Below are positions 1 to 9,344 of a DNA stretch of 64,000 nucleotides, in pieces (position 1 is the first letter of the stretch; the number at the start of each line of letters is the position of its first letter). Below the pieces are notes generated by a model. It was not told the origin of the DNA and did no database searches. It saw only the letters and a program-made list of their open reading frames with translations. Origin of the DNA: Luteibacter yeojuensis. GTDB lineage: Bacteria > Pseudomonadota > Gammaproteobacteria > Xanthomonadales > Rhodanobacteraceae. The stretch is from contig NZ_JAAQTL010000001.1 in NCBI RefSeq assembly GCF_011742875.1, positions 2,852,001 through 2,916,000 of the forward strand, given 5' to 3'. A program made the position numbers and the translations under genes.

Positions 1-78
1 GAGGTCGATGCCGCTGCGGCCGCAACGGCGATAGGGCATGAGGTTGTCGTAACGATCCGAGGCTGCTTGGTAAGTCAC
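1..78 (-). CDS. aldo/keto reductase, 5' fragment (runs off window)
   Basis: Only the first 26 codons are present, so this is the start of a gene read leftwards off the edge. A GTG start at 76-78 follows a GGAG ribosome-binding site. The peptide contains MPYRRCGRSGIDL, which resembles the opening segment of YghZ-type aldo/keto reductases (NADPH-dependent aldehyde reduction). The gene diverges from the transporter operon that starts at 174. The barrel and the catalytic Asp/Tyr/Lys/His residues lie outside the window, so the call rests on this short segment alone. Confidence 0.6.
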   Translation of the reverse strand, partial: MTYQAASDRYDNLMPYRRCGRSGIDL

Positions 79-173
79 GGTGGGACTCCGGTGGAGGGCT
101 GCGGGGACGGCCGGATGAAGCCCCTCATGTTACGCTTCCCGCGCATGCATCGACGACATCCGCACCATCCCGC

Positions 174-1175
174 ATGACCACGTTCGCTTCGGCCCTGCGG
201 CTGTGGTTCGGCATGCTCCTGTGCGGCCTGGCCGTGCTGCTCGCCTCCGTCCTGCTCGGTGGGGCCGATTCCACGCTGGCGGCGTCCTGGCAGGCGCTGA
301 CCACGCCCGCGGACACCGCCATGCACGCCATCGTGTGGGAGTTGCGCATCCCCCGTGCCGTGGCCGCCTACGGGGTGGGCGGCCTCCTGGCGATGTCCGG
401 CTGCCTCATGCAGATCCTCGTGCGCAATCCCCTCGCCGACCCATACACGCTGGGCCTCTCCGGCGGTGCCGCCGTCGGCGCGCTGGGTGCCATGCTGGCC
501 GGTGCCGGCGCCGTGCTCACCGCCATGGGCGCCGCCACCGGCGCGCTGCTCGCCTGCGTGGCCGTCTTCGTGCTGGCGCATCGCGACCTGCTGGCCCGCG
601 CCCGCGCGGCGCAGCGCGAGGATTCCACCGACCTCATCCTCATCGGCGTGATGCTCGCCTCCGGCTTCGGGGCCATCGTGAGCATGATGCTGGTCCTGGC
701 GCCCGACAGGAACCTGCGCGGCATGCTGTTCTGGATGATGGGCGACCTGAGCGGCGTGGCGAACGGCTCGATGCCGATCGTCGTCCTCCTGGCCTGCGTC
801 CTTTTCGTCGTGCCGCTGGGCCGCCAGCTCAACCTGCTGATGCGCGGCGAGGAGTCGGCCAGCGCACTCGGCGTGCGCCCGAACGCGGTGAAGTCGGCGA
901 TCTTCGTCATTGCCTCGCTCGCCACCGCGGTGGCGGTGACCACGGCGGGCACCATCGGCTTCGTTGGCCTCGTGGTGCCCCATGCGCTGCGGCGCATCGT
1001 CGGCAACGACCAGCGCGTGCTGCTGCCGGCCTGCGCCATCGGCGGCGGTATCGTGGTGGTGGTCGCCGATACCGTCTCGCGCATCGTGGCCGATCCGATA
1101 CAGCTGCCCGTCGGCGCGGTGATGGCGATCATCGGCGTGCCTACCTTCATGTTCCTGCTGGTGCGCCGCCGATGA
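174..1175 (+). CDS. btuC: BtuC/FecCD-family ABC transporter permease
   Basis: This 333-residue inner-membrane protein is hydrophobic throughout, with about ten predicted helices, the normal size for the BtuC/FhuB/FecCD permease family. It carries the family segments RNPLADPYTLGLSGG near residue 83 and GFVGLVVPHALR near residue 262, the latter close to the loops that contact the ATPase. It would form the transmembrane channel for a corrinoid or iron-chelate. The ATG at 174 is the first good start, and the stop overlaps the ATPase start (ATGA). The substrate is inferred from the BtuF-like binding protein two genes downstream. No cobalamin riboswitch is apparent in the 95 bp upstream, so a haem or siderophore substrate is not excluded. 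Confidence 0.85.
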   Translation: MTTFASALRLWFGMLLCGLAVLLASVLLGGADSTLAASWQALTTPADTAMHAIVWELRIPRAVAAYGVGGLLAMSGCLMQILVRNPLADPYTLGLSGGAAVGALGAMLAGAGAVLTAMGAATGALLACVAVFVLAHRDLLARARAAQREDSTDLILIGVMLASGFGAIVSMMLVLAPDRNLRGMLFWMMGDLSGVANGSMPIVVLLACVLFVVPLGRQLNLLMRGEESASALGVRPNAVKSAIFVIASLATAVAVTTAGTIGFVGLVVPHALRRIVGNDQRVLLPACAIGGGIVVVVADTVSRIVADPIQLPVGAVMAIIGVPTFMFLLVRRR

Positions 1176-1960
1176 GCCTGGAGCTTGCCGCCGAATCGCT
1201 CACCCTCTGGATGCGCGGGCGCACGCTCGTCCAGGCGCTCGACATGCGCGTCGCTCCCGGCGAGGTCTGGTGCGTGCTGGGTCCCAACGGCGCGGGCAAG
1301 TCGACATTGCTGCGCACGCTCGCGGGCCTGCGCGCGGCGGATGGTGGCCGCGTGCTCCTCGGCGGCCGCGACGTCGCGGGCTATCGCCCCATCGAACTGG
1401 CCCGCCGTCGCGGCTTTCTGCCGCAGACGATCGTGGATGCCTTCAGCCTCACGGTGATGGAAGCGGTGATGTCCGCGCGTCATCCGAGCCTGCCCTTCTG
1501 GGCCTGGGGCGAACGCGACACCGGCAGCGCCGGGCGCGCCCTGCATACCTTCGAACTGGAGGCGCTGGCCGATCGCGACGTCATGACGCTCTCCGGCGGC
1601 GAGCGCCAGCGTGTGAACATCGCGGCGCTGTTCACCCAGGACGTGGACGTGCTGCTGCTCGACGAGCCGCTCTCGTCGCTCGACCTGCACCACCAGATGA
1701 AGACCCTGCACGAGTTGATGCTCGCCGCGTCCACGCAGGGCAAATCGGTGGTCTACACCGTGCACGACATCAACCTCGCCTTCCAGCATGCGACGCATGC
1801 CGTGCTGCTCGACGGCAAGGGCGGCGCGCTGGCCGGACTGAAGGACGAGGTGGTCACCAGCGAGCACCTCAGCGCCGCCTTCCACCATCCCATCCACGGC
1901 GTGATGCTCGGCGACGAACTGTTCTTCCGTGCCGGACGCCTGCACGGGGCGCCGCCATGA
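1172..1960 (+). CDS. btuD: BtuD/FecE-family ABC transporter ATPase
   Basis: This 262-residue cytoplasmic ATPase powers the adjacent importer. Walker A GPNGAGKST is at residues 38-46, the signature LSGGERQRV follows in the second half, Walker B is VLLLDEP, and the H-loop histidine lies in TVHDINLAF. The ATG at 1172 overlaps the permease stop by 4 bp, and its own stop overlaps the next start in the same way. The three genes are therefore translationally coupled and probably made in fixed ratio. Naming as BtuD follows from the neighbours; on sequence alone FecE or FhuC would fit equally well. Confidence 0.87.
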   Translation: MSLELAAESLTLWMRGRTLVQALDMRVAPGEVWCVLGPNGAGKSTLLRTLAGLRAADGGRVLLGGRDVAGYRPIELARRRGFLPQTIVDAFSLTVMEAVMSARHPSLPFWAWGERDTGSAGRALHTFELEALADRDVMTLSGGERQRVNIAALFTQDVDVLLLDEPLSSLDLHHQMKTLHELMLAASTQGKSVVYTVHDINLAFQHATHAVLLDGKGGALAGLKDEVVTSEHLSAAFHHPIHGVMLGDELFFRAGRLHGAPP

Positions 1961-2826
1961 TCCGTTTCCTCGCCGGCCTGGCGATGTGGGTCGCCACCAC
2001 GGCCACGGCATCCGTGACCGTGGTCGACGATGCCGGACGCACCGTGACCCTGCCCGCGCCGGCACACCGGATCGTCAGTCTCGCACCCAACCTCACCGAT
2101 ACCTTGTTCGCGGCCGGTGCGGGCGCCTACGTGGTGGGAACCTCGCGCTTCACCGAGTACCCGGTGGAAGCGAGGAAGGTGCCGGTCGTGGGCGATGCGA
2201 CGATGATCGACCTCGAGCGGATCGTCGGCCTGAAGCCGGACATCGTCGTCGTGTGGAAAAGCGGCAATGCCGCGTCGCAGGTGGACAAGCTCGTCCGCCT
2301 CGGATTGCCCGTGTTCTATGCGGAAACGACGCGCCTCGCCGATGTGGCGCCGGCGGTGCGCCGCTTCGGCAAGCTCGCCGGAACCGAACACGAAGCCGAG
2401 CGGAGCGCGCGCGCCTTCGAGGCGGGCCTGGAGCGGCTGCGCTCGACCTACGCGCGGAAGCGGCGCCTCAAGGTGTTCTACCAGATCTGGGACCGGCCCC
2501 TGATGACCGTCGGCCGAGCCCAGATCATCGACGACGCGTTGGACCTTTGCGGCGGCGACAACGTCTTCGCGGACCTCCAGCAAGCCGCGCCCGCTGTCAG
2601 CCGAGAGGCCGTCCTCGCCCGAAACCCCGATGTCATTCTTGGTAGCGGCGATTCGGGCGACGCGCTGGAATCCTGGAAGCACGCCCGGTTCCTGGCCGCG
2701 ACGCGGCACGGGAACGTCCTGTCCATCGATGCGCCGACACTGGCACTCCCTTCCCCCGCGATCCTGCCGGGTGTGACGACGCTCTGCCGCACGCTGGACC
2801 AGGCGCGACAGCGAATGGCTCGCTGA
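1957..2826 (+). CDS. btuF: BtuF-like periplasmic cobalamin/corrinoid-binding protein
   Basis: This 289-residue protein has an N-terminal signal peptide ending near residue 18 (TATAS). It has the cluster A binding-protein fold: RIVSLAPNLTDTLFAAGAG in the first lobe, then YPVEARKVPVVG and NLERIV-like DLERIVGLKPDIVVVWKSG. The spacing and the later LCGGDNVF and VSREAVLARNPDVI segments resemble E. coli BtuF closely. It would capture substrate in the periplasm and dock on the permease. The ATG overlaps the ATPase stop. No outer-membrane BtuB receptor is next to it. The gene is convergent with the following one, with a gap of only 15 bp. Confidence 0.85.
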   Translation: MIRFLAGLAMWVATTATASVTVVDDAGRTVTLPAPAHRIVSLAPNLTDTLFAAGAGAYVVGTSRFTEYPVEARKVPVVGDATMIDLERIVGLKPDIVVVWKSGNAASQVDKLVRLGLPVFYAETTRLADVAPAVRRFGKLAGTEHEAERSARAFEAGLERLRSTYARKRRLKVFYQIWDRPLMTVGRAQIIDDALDLCGGDNVFADLQQAAPAVSREAVLARNPDVILGSGDSGDALESWKHARFLAATRHGNVLSIDAPTLALPSPAILPGVTTLCRTLDQARQRMAR

Positions 2827-2841
2827 CGCACCCTTCCATCG

Positions 2842-3900
2842 CTAGGCCGGCGTCCCGCAATCGCCGCAAAATCGGTCGTCGCCCTGCAACCGGGTACCGC
2901 AGCTTGAGCACATGCGCGCAGGCGCGGTGGCCGTGGGTTGGACTGCCGCCTGCGGCTGCGGGCGATGTTCCGCCAGCTTGCGCTTGATCTGCGATACCCC
3001 GCCACGCAGGCGGTCTTCGGCGTGCGTGTCGAGGCCCGCACCGAGCGAGTCGTGAATCATGATGTAGCCGAACATCCCGACCAGCACGAACAAGGCGACG
3101 AGCACCAGCATCACCACGCCTATGGAAGCGCTTGCGGCGCCTGCCGACTGGAGCTGGTTCATCAAGCCGTCGAAGGGGCCGCGCATGCCGCCGTACCCAT
3201 AACCGCCCCCCATGGCGCCGAGGATCGAGCCAGCGCCGCCACCGCTGAAGATCGACAGGCTGAGCGTAGAGGTCAGCGTCAGCAGGCCGATGACGAACAC
3301 CGCGACGGGAACGACCAGAATCGTCAGCACGACGAAATGCAACAAGGCATCGAGTGGCCGTTTCACGACGATGTCGACGGCACGGCCGATCGCACCGAGA
3401 ACGCCTGCACCACGCCACACCGCCACGAGCATCAGCGGCGTGCCGATGGCGAGCAAGCCATAGCAGAACGCCAGAGCCACCGCTCCCGGACCGGCAAGCA
3501 GAAAGGCGAACAAAGTCCCCACGCCGGGGATACGCGTGAGCAGCGACAGCAGATACATCGCCAGCACGACGCACACCAGCCCTAACCCCAGGAGGAGGAA
3601 GGCAAGGAACGAGGTCCAGGTACCATGCAGACCGCCCAGGAAGGCCGCGCCCATGCCGCGCAGCGGACGCCGGTCGGCCTGATCGAGCAGCAGCAGGCCG
3701 GCACCATTGATCCCGGCGAGATAGACGGTGACGGCAATGAGCAGGCCGACGCCACCGAACAGGACGCCTGCCTGCATCGCCAGCGCTCCGGCCAGCGAAG
3801 CGCACATCCCACCACAGACGATGGCGATGGCAAGCAAGGTGAACGCGCGCCAGTTGCGCATACCTTCGTAGCAGCGCACCAACATGCCCAGGCCCGACAT
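2842..3900 (-). CDS. multi-pass membrane protein with C-terminal zinc ribbon
   Basis: This 352-residue protein has no recognised function. It has about eight hydrophobic segments, including paired helices at roughly 20-75, 95-160 and 185-230, and a glycine/methionine-rich loop near residues 215-245. The last 25 residues form a double-Cys zinc ribbon (CSSCGT ... CGDCG) that should face the cytoplasm. The ATG overlaps the stop of the upstream lipoprotein gene by one base (TGATG), so it is the last gene of a three-gene minus-strand operon. The first gene of that operon and the divergent gene at 5706 carry the same kind of ribbon. Confidence 0.7.
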   Translation of the reverse strand: MSGLGMLVRCYEGMRNWRAFTLLAIAIVCGGMCASLAGALAMQAGVLFGGVGLLIAVTVYLAGINGAGLLLLDQADRRPLRGMGAAFLGGLHGTWTSFLAFLLLGLGLVCVVLAMYLLSLLTRIPGVGTLFAFLLAGPGAVALAFCYGLLAIGTPLMLVAVWRGAGVLGAIGRAVDIVVKRPLDALLHFVVLTILVVPVAVFVIGLLTLTSTLSLSIFSGGGAGSILGAMGGGYGYGGMRGPFDGLMNQLQSAGAASASIGVVMLVLVALFVLVGMFGYIMIHDSLGAGLDTHAEDRLRGGVSQIKRKLAEHRPQPQAAVQPTATAPARMCSSCGTRLQGDDRFCGDCGTPA

Positions 3901-4601
3901 CAGCTCACCACCAGCATGGGCACGTCGTTCGAATCGACCTGCCGGCCATCCATCGTCAGTGTCGAGCGCAGCATGTAGCGGCCGTTCTCGATGCCCTTCG
4001 GGAGATTGAAGTTGAAGTTGGTCTGGTATTCGCCGGTGCCGCCGATATCGTTGGCGGTCTTGGTCACCGTCGACAGCTGCTTGCCATCGGGCGAAAACAG
4101 CGTGAGTGTTTCCGACAGGCGCGGCGCCTGGTCACGCGTTCCGTTCACCACAACGATATTCGAGCGCATTTCTACCGGACTTCCCGCACGCACCGTAGTC
4201 GAAGGCTGCAAGGCGCTCTGGTAAGCCGAGACGGTGTTGTTTTCGGGAAGCGCGCCGCGATCCCGCACGTAATCGGCCTCCACCGCGGTGCGCTCGCGTA
4301 CCTGACGCGCGCGATAGTTGTACACCGTGCATGCCAGAGCACCGAGACCGGCGCCGACGGCGGCGCCGACGAGGTGGCCCTTGCCCTTGCCGAACAGCGC
4401 GCCCGCGAGCGCACCGACCGCGACGGCCGCGCCCGTATTGCATCCGGAAGACTCTGGTTGCGCCGCAGGTTGCCCGGCATAAGGGCCACTGGTATGCACG
4501 CCGCCTTGTGCCGGCACCTGCGCACAACCTGCAATAACGGCGAGGGTGGCGCCGCTGGCGATCAGGCCGCATGCGCGCATCGATCGATAGAAAATCCTCA
4601 T
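3900..4601 (-). CDS. glycine-zipper lipoprotein
   Basis: This 233-residue exported protein has a signal peptide with lipobox VIAGC, so Cys26 is the likely lipidated residue. Residues about 58-95 form a glycine-rich zipper (AVAVGALAGALFGKGKG and GAAVGAGLGALAC), as in outer-membrane-associated glycine-zipper proteins. The C-terminal 120 residues look like a beta-sandwich domain rich in Thr, Asn and Val. It is the middle gene of the operon running from 5446 to 2842, with 14 bp to the gene before and a one-base overlap with the gene after. Its role is unknown; an envelope structural or stress function is a guess from its form. Confidence 0.7.
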   Translation of the reverse strand: MRIFYRSMRACGLIASGATLAVIAGCAQVPAQGGVHTSGPYAGQPAAQPESSGCNTGAAVAVGALAGALFGKGKGHLVGAAVGAGLGALACTVYNYRARQVRERTAVEADYVRDRGALPENNTVSAYQSALQPSTTVRAGSPVEMRSNIVVVNGTRDQAPRLSETLTLFSPDGKQLSTVTKTANDIGGTGEYQTNFNFNLPKGIENGRYMLRSTLTMDGRQVDSNDVPMLVVS

Positions 4602-4615
4602 GACGAACTCTCCCT

Positions 4616-5446
4616 TTACTGGATGGAAATGCTGTTCATGGCCTGCTGTTGCGCGCGTTGCGCTTCGTCAAGCAGCTGCTTCGCCCGCGCCAGTCCCGGA
4701 TTGACGTCCAGTGCGGCGCGCGCGTTCGCGATCGCGGTGGAATAATCCTGCCGGGAGAAGGCGCTTTCACCCTTCCGCACCAGCGAAAGCGCTACGTCTT
4801 GCATCGAAGGCGTGACCGTGGGGCGTGGCGGTTGTCGCTTGGCAGGCGCCGGCTTCTCGGCCGTAAGCGGCGCGGCGCGCGGGATCGACAGGGCGACTGT
4901 TTCGACGATCGGCGCCGTGGCGGCGGGCGCCGCATGAACGGTCGGTGCCGGGACCGGCGCCGGCTCGACGACCGCCTCGGACGTCGGTGGCGGAGTTATC
5001 GCCGGCGCGGAGCGCACATCAACCGCAGGGGCCGCGTCGGGTGCAGCCGGTGCTTCCGCTACGGGCGGTACGGGGGGTGCGTCATGCCGCAGGAAACTCC
5101 AGGTGACGAGGCCACCCAACGCCACGACACCCAGCACGACCGTCGCCGCGATGGCAATGACCCGCGACCTTCCGGCAGATGGCTCAGGCGGCACCGACGA
5201 CTGCGGCTGCGCTGCCTCGGCAGGTGCTGTGGCGGGAGAGACGGCATCCAGTCCGTGCGCGACCGCCTCCGCCGGCCGGGCGGTCGTCGCCCCACATTGC
5301 TTGCAGAATCGCGCACCAGCTTGAAGCGGCGATTGACAGGCCGTGCATGTCGGATCGAGTGCGCCAGGAGGTGTTATTGACGCGCCGCAACCGCGACAAA
5401 ATTTGCTCGCGACGTCGTGGGGCCGTCCGCAATCCGGACAGTTCAT
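4616..5446 (-). CDS. double zinc-ribbon, single-pass membrane protein
   Basis: The ATG at 5444-5446 is chosen because AGGAG sits at proper spacing; a longer frame starting at 5527 lacks support. The 276-residue protein begins with two zinc ribbons (CPDCGR ... CRGCG and CTACQS ... CKQCG). A charged and Ala/Pro linker follows, then one membrane helix (about residues 105-128) and a long Ala/Pro/Val-rich stretch. It ends with a helical TPR-like segment (SRQDYSTAIANARAALDVNP). This topology puts the ribbons in the cytoplasm and the repeat domain in the periplasm. It is the first gene of the three-gene operon. The function is unknown. Confidence 0.7.
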   Translation of the reverse strand: MNCPDCGRPHDVASKFCRGCGASITPPGALDPTCTACQSPLQAGARFCKQCGATTARPAEAVAHGLDAVSPATAPAEAAQPQSSVPPEPSAGRSRVIAIAATVVLGVVALGGLVTWSFLRHDAPPVPPVAEAPAAPDAAPAVDVRSAPAITPPPTSEAVVEPAPVPAPTVHAAPAATAPIVETVALSIPRAAPLTAEKPAPAKRQPPRPTVTPSMQDVALSLVRKGESAFSRQDYSTAIANARAALDVNPGLARAKQLLDEAQRAQQQAMNSISIQ

Positions 5447-5705
5447 GGTGCTTCTCCTGCACGTGTCGAGAAAATGACTAGCGACGAAAAAACGGCGCCA
5501 TGGGATGGAGGGATGGGGCGACCCCATGCGCCATGGAAGGCGTACGGTCCTCGTCGATGCCGCTGCTGCGGCTTCGTCCTGTCGTCCATGTCGGTTCCCT
5601 GTAGATCACAAAAAGCAAACGGCTCGCCGTATGCTTACAAATCTCCACGGGCGCGTGCAAGCTGCACCGTCGCCGACCGACCGATACATGCCAGGGATCG
5701 CCACG

Positions 5706-7448
5706 ATGTCATACGAATACAACGCCGAAAGTCAGCGAATGGATTTCCCGAACCCCTCCTACGTGGAGAACTGGTTCCTCATGGCGACGACGATTGTGCT
5801 TATCGCGGGCGGCATAAGCCTGCTGGTGGTCAGCCGTGGCGCCATGAGCCATGGGCACGGCATGCAAAGCATGCTGCCGTTGTTGCTCGGCGTGGGCCTC
5901 CTGGTGACAGGGCTTCGTTACGGTCGCCGCCTGCTCATGCAGTTGCGCTTTTTCTTCGGCCGCGGTCTTCCCGTCGGCCTCGCCCCGGAACTTACGGGCG
6001 ATGCAAACGGCAGGAGCGTGCAGGCCGACGAACTCAAGGAAATGTTGCGACAGAACGCCATCACATATCCGGAGCCCATAGGCCCCTTGAACGGTCTTCT
6101 CTACGCGTGGATCCGCGACCTCATTTTCGCGCCACGCCCTGTGCAGTACATCGCGCAACGCCAGTTCCAGACTGGCATCGTCATCATCGTGACGCTGCTG
6201 TCCTTCCTGGTCGCGTGGCTCGGTTTTTCCGACCGCCAGGCCGCGGCCTGGATGGGACTGTTCTATTTCATCTTCAGCGTGGTGCTCCTGCTGCTGCCCA
6301 TCGAAACCGGTGCGACGGGGCGTGCGAACGTGGGCATGCGCGGGCTCGTCACGCTGGTGCTGGTAGCGGTTTTCGCACCGGTCCTTCTCCCGCTGGTCTC
6401 GCACTCGCTCCCCGATATCGGCTGGCTGTCGCTCGAAGTGCAGACGCTCTTCCTGCTGCTGGCATCGCTGGGAAGCGTTGGCCTGTACTTCCGGGCGCTG
6501 ATGAACCAGATGACCGGCGCGCCGAACACGAATATGGCGCGCGAGCAGACCAGCCTCTCCATGAACTGCCATCCCAAGCAGTTGATGGACGAACTTGATC
6601 GGACGCTACAGGACGAGTGGGTCGAACGGATTCCAAACCGCCGTTACGTGCGCGTGCTGCCCGTGGTTAGCGGCGGTGCCGGCGCATTCAGCGCGGAACT
6701 CGTCGAGGAAACCCAGCCGATGCCCGCCGTCGAACAGCGCCGGCTGAATGTCGCCACCGCGTTCGCCTTGGCACGCTTTCGCTGGATCGCGTGGCTGGAC
6801 GTGGCTGGCGTCGCACTGATCGCGCTAGCCACCCTCTGGTTGGTGATCTTCGGGGTGCGACTCGATCCGACCATCATCGAGCCGCGCCTGTTTTCGCTGA
6901 TGACGCTCGGTCTGGCCATGCTCACCCTTGGCAGCTATTGCCTGAATGCCGGGCGCGTCCTCTGGCAGCGCTTCGACTTCACGTCACGAATCGTATGGAT
7001 CGAAATGCAGGGCAACTACCAGGCGGCCCGGATGGATTTCGGCAACACGTTCACGGATCGGGTGAAGACCGAGAAGCAGATCATCAACATCGAGACGATG
7101 ACACTGCGCGTCTGGGCGGCCGAGCTCGACACCGTGATCTTCGGCAAGGGCGCCACGCGCATCGTCACCGGGCTGCGCGGCACCCCCGACTTCGCGCGCC
7201 GCATGACCGGGCACTTGACCGACTTTGCGGGCGAGCAGAGCGTGTTCGTCGCGCCGACCTCCCAGGCGGACCTGCAAAAGAGCGCAGTCCTTGGCGCGCT
7301 GAATCGCACGGGCGGCGCGGCGCCCGAGACGAGTCCGGCCGCGGTCGCCTTCGCGGCGGCCGCCAATGTCTGTCCATCCTGCAGCACGTCTATCGACAGG
7401 TCCGACAGGTTCTGCGGCGGATGCGGCACCGCGCTTCAACCGGCATGA
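5706..7448 (+). CDS. multi-pass membrane protein with C-terminal zinc ribbon
   Basis: The ATG at 5706 is preferred because an AGGGAT ribosome-binding site precedes it at good spacing; an upstream in-frame extension to 5505 looks non-coding. The 580-residue protein has two blocks of hydrophobic helices (residues about 20-80 and 155-270), a soluble stretch, and another helix pair near 370-420. A cytoplasmic domain follows, ending in a zinc ribbon (CPSCSTS ... CGGCGTA) at the extreme C-terminus. It is divergent from the zinc-ribbon operon ending at 5446 and shares a roughly 260-bp intergenic region with it. No enzymatic motif was recognised. Confidence 0.7.
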   Translation: MSYEYNAESQRMDFPNPSYVENWFLMATTIVLIAGGISLLVVSRGAMSHGHGMQSMLPLLLGVGLLVTGLRYGRRLLMQLRFFFGRGLPVGLAPELTGDANGRSVQADELKEMLRQNAITYPEPIGPLNGLLYAWIRDLIFAPRPVQYIAQRQFQTGIVIIVTLLSFLVAWLGFSDRQAAAWMGLFYFIFSVVLLLLPIETGATGRANVGMRGLVTLVLVAVFAPVLLPLVSHSLPDIGWLSLEVQTLFLLLASLGSVGLYFRALMNQMTGAPNTNMAREQTSLSMNCHPKQLMDELDRTLQDEWVERIPNRRYVRVLPVVSGGAGAFSAELVEETQPMPAVEQRRLNVATAFALARFRWIAWLDVAGVALIALATLWLVIFGVRLDPTIIEPRLFSLMTLGLAMLTLGSYCLNAGRVLWQRFDFTSRIVWIEMQGNYQAARMDFGNTFTDRVKTEKQIINIETMTLRVWAAELDTVIFGKGATRIVTGLRGTPDFARRMTGHLTDFAGEQSVFVAPTSQADLQKSAVLGALNRTGGAAPETSPAAVAFAAAANVCPSCSTSIDRSDRFCGGCGTALQPA

Positions 7449-7520
7449 GCGCGCCGTTGAATCCGTCGTCACATATCGTCTGATTACACTCGCCGACAGG
7501 ACCCCCCGCCCAGAGGCCTC

Positions 7521-9260
7521 ATGACTACCCCCAACGCCCCGTCCGGAGACACCGCCGAGCTTTCGTGGCTGGATGGCGGTGGCGAAGCTGGCGCGCTCAT
7601 ACGCGCGTTCGATTGGACGACGACGGGCCTCGGCCCTGTCGACAGGTGGCCGCAGAGCCTGCGCACCGTCACCGGCATGCTGCTGCTCTCGCCGGTGCCC
7701 ATCGTGCTGCTCTGGGGCGAGAAGGGCATCATGATCTACAACGATGCCTACTCGGTGTTCGCGGGCAGCCGCCACCCGGCCCTGCTCGGTTCGGAGGTGC
7801 GCAAGGGGTGGGCCGAGGTCGCCGACTTCAACGACAACGTGATGCGCGTCGGGCTCGCGGGCGGTACCCTGGCGTACAAAGACCAGCAACTCACCCTCGT
7901 CCGCCACGGGAAGCCCGAGCCGGTCTGGATGGACCTCGACTACTCGCCGGTGCTGGACGAGACCGGCAAGCCGGGCGGCGTGATCGCCATCGTGGTGGAG
8001 ACCACCGAGCGTGTCCTCGCCGAGGCCGAGGTGCGCGAGAGCGAGCGGCGCTTCCGCGAAGAACTGGAAGCGAAGGTGGCCGAGCGCACCGAGGCCCTGC
8101 GGCGTAGCGAGGAGAATATCCGCAAGGCCGAGATGGCGCTCATGCAGGTGCAGAAGATGGAAGCGCTGGGCAACCTCACCGGCGGCATCGCGCACGACTT
8201 CAACAACCTGCTGATGGCCGTGCAGGGCAGCCTCGAACTGTTGCGCGAACGCATGCCGCAGGAGCCGCTCCTGCTGCGCCTGCTCGATAACGCGATGGCC
8301 GGCGCGCAGCGCGGCAGCACGCTCACGCGGCGCATGCTCGCCTATGCGCGGCGCCAGGAGCTCAAGACCGAGCGCGTCGACATGCGCAACCTCGTCGAAG
8401 GCATGAAGGAACTGATGCAGCGCTCGCTCGGCGGCACCATCGTGGTGGAGACACGCTTCGCGCTGGGCCTGCCACCCGTGGAGGCGGACGCCAACCAGCT
8501 GGAAGCCGCGCTGCTCAACCTCGCCGTGAACGCCCGCGACGCCATGGACGGTGCCGGCACCATCGTCATCTCGACCAGCGAGCGGTGGATACAGGATGCG
8601 GAAGGCGTCGTGCCGCCTGGACATTACGTCCGGCTGTCGCTGTCCGATTCCGGTGCCGGCATGGACGAGGACACGCTGAACCGTGCGATCGAGCCCTTCT
8701 TCACCACGAAGGGCGTCGGCAAGGGTACCGGCCTCGGGTTGTCGATGGTGCACGGCCTCGCCGAACAGCTGGGCGGTGCGCTGGTGCTGCGCAGCAGGAA
8801 GGACGAGGGAACCACCGCGGAAATCTGGCTTCCGGCCGCCCCGCACGCGGAGGAAACCATGCCGCCGGCGGTGCGTTCGGCACAGGCATTCAGCCGCGTC
8901 TCGTCCTCGCGCGCCTTGCGGATCCTTGCCGTCGACGACGACGAGCTCGTGCGCGCCACGACGGTCGAGATGCTGGAAGACCTGGGATATGCCGTCATCG
9001 CCGCGCGCTCCGCCGCGGAAGCCCTGAGCATGATCGACGATGCCGTCGACCTCGTCATCACGGACCACGCCATGCCGCAGATGACGGGCGCGCAGCTCGC
9101 GGTGGAATTGCGCCAGCGCTATCCCGACCTGCCGGTCGTCCTCGCGACCGGCTATGCCGAGATGCCGGCCGGCCAGTCGCCCGAGCTGCCGCGGTTGGCG
9201 AAACCGTATTCGCAGGCATCGCTGGCGCGGATGGTGGTGCAGGTGATGCCAGGCGGCTGA
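7521..9260 (+). CDS. hybrid sensor histidine kinase (PAS-HisKA-HATPase-REC)
   Basis: This 579-residue soluble two-component protein has no membrane segment. A PAS-like sensor covers residues about 45-165 and a coiled-coil linker 165-210. The HisKA box GGIAHDFNNLL places the phospho-accepting histidine at 225. The N box NLAVNARDAMD (about 335), G boxes DSGAGMD and GTGLGLSM, and F box IEPFFTTK complete the ATPase. A receiver domain follows, with acidic residues AVDDDE near 473 and phosphorylatable Asp516 in VITDHAMP. It lacks an obvious output domain, so it probably signals through phosphorelay to another protein. It is monocistronic and convergent with the RHS-associated genes. Confidence 0.88.
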   Translation: MTTPNAPSGDTAELSWLDGGGEAGALIRAFDWTTTGLGPVDRWPQSLRTVTGMLLLSPVPIVLLWGEKGIMIYNDAYSVFAGSRHPALLGSEVRKGWAEVADFNDNVMRVGLAGGTLAYKDQQLTLVRHGKPEPVWMDLDYSPVLDETGKPGGVIAIVVETTERVLAEAEVRESERRFREELEAKVAERTEALRRSEENIRKAEMALMQVQKMEALGNLTGGIAHDFNNLLMAVQGSLELLRERMPQEPLLLRLLDNAMAGAQRGSTLTRRMLAYARRQELKTERVDMRNLVEGMKELMQRSLGGTIVVETRFALGLPPVEADANQLEAALLNLAVNARDAMDGAGTIVISTSERWIQDAEGVVPPGHYVRLSLSDSGAGMDEDTLNRAIEPFFTTKGVGKGTGLGLSMVHGLAEQLGGALVLRSRKDEGTTAEIWLPAAPHAEETMPPAVRSAQAFSRVSSSRALRILAVDDDELVRATTVEMLEDLGYAVIAARSAAEALSMIDDAVDLVITDHAMPQMTGAQLAVELRQRYPDLPVVLATGYAEMPAGQSPELPRLAKPYSQASLARMVVQVMPGG

Positions 9261-9344
9261 TCCAGGAAGCGCGCGCACCTTCCAGGTTCTGGCCGAACGA
9301 ATAGCGCGTCGGCAAAGCCAACGGACGTCTGGCCTCAGGCACCT

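Noticed and set aside
79..173. Possible cobalamin riboswitch upstream of the BtuCDF-like operon
   Set aside because: The 95-bp gap is too short for one and no B12-box-like sequence was found.
75..983. Minus-strand open frame of about 300 codons antisense to btuC
   Set aside because: Composition is His/Gly/Ala/Arg-rich with no domain, and it opposes a convincing permease gene.
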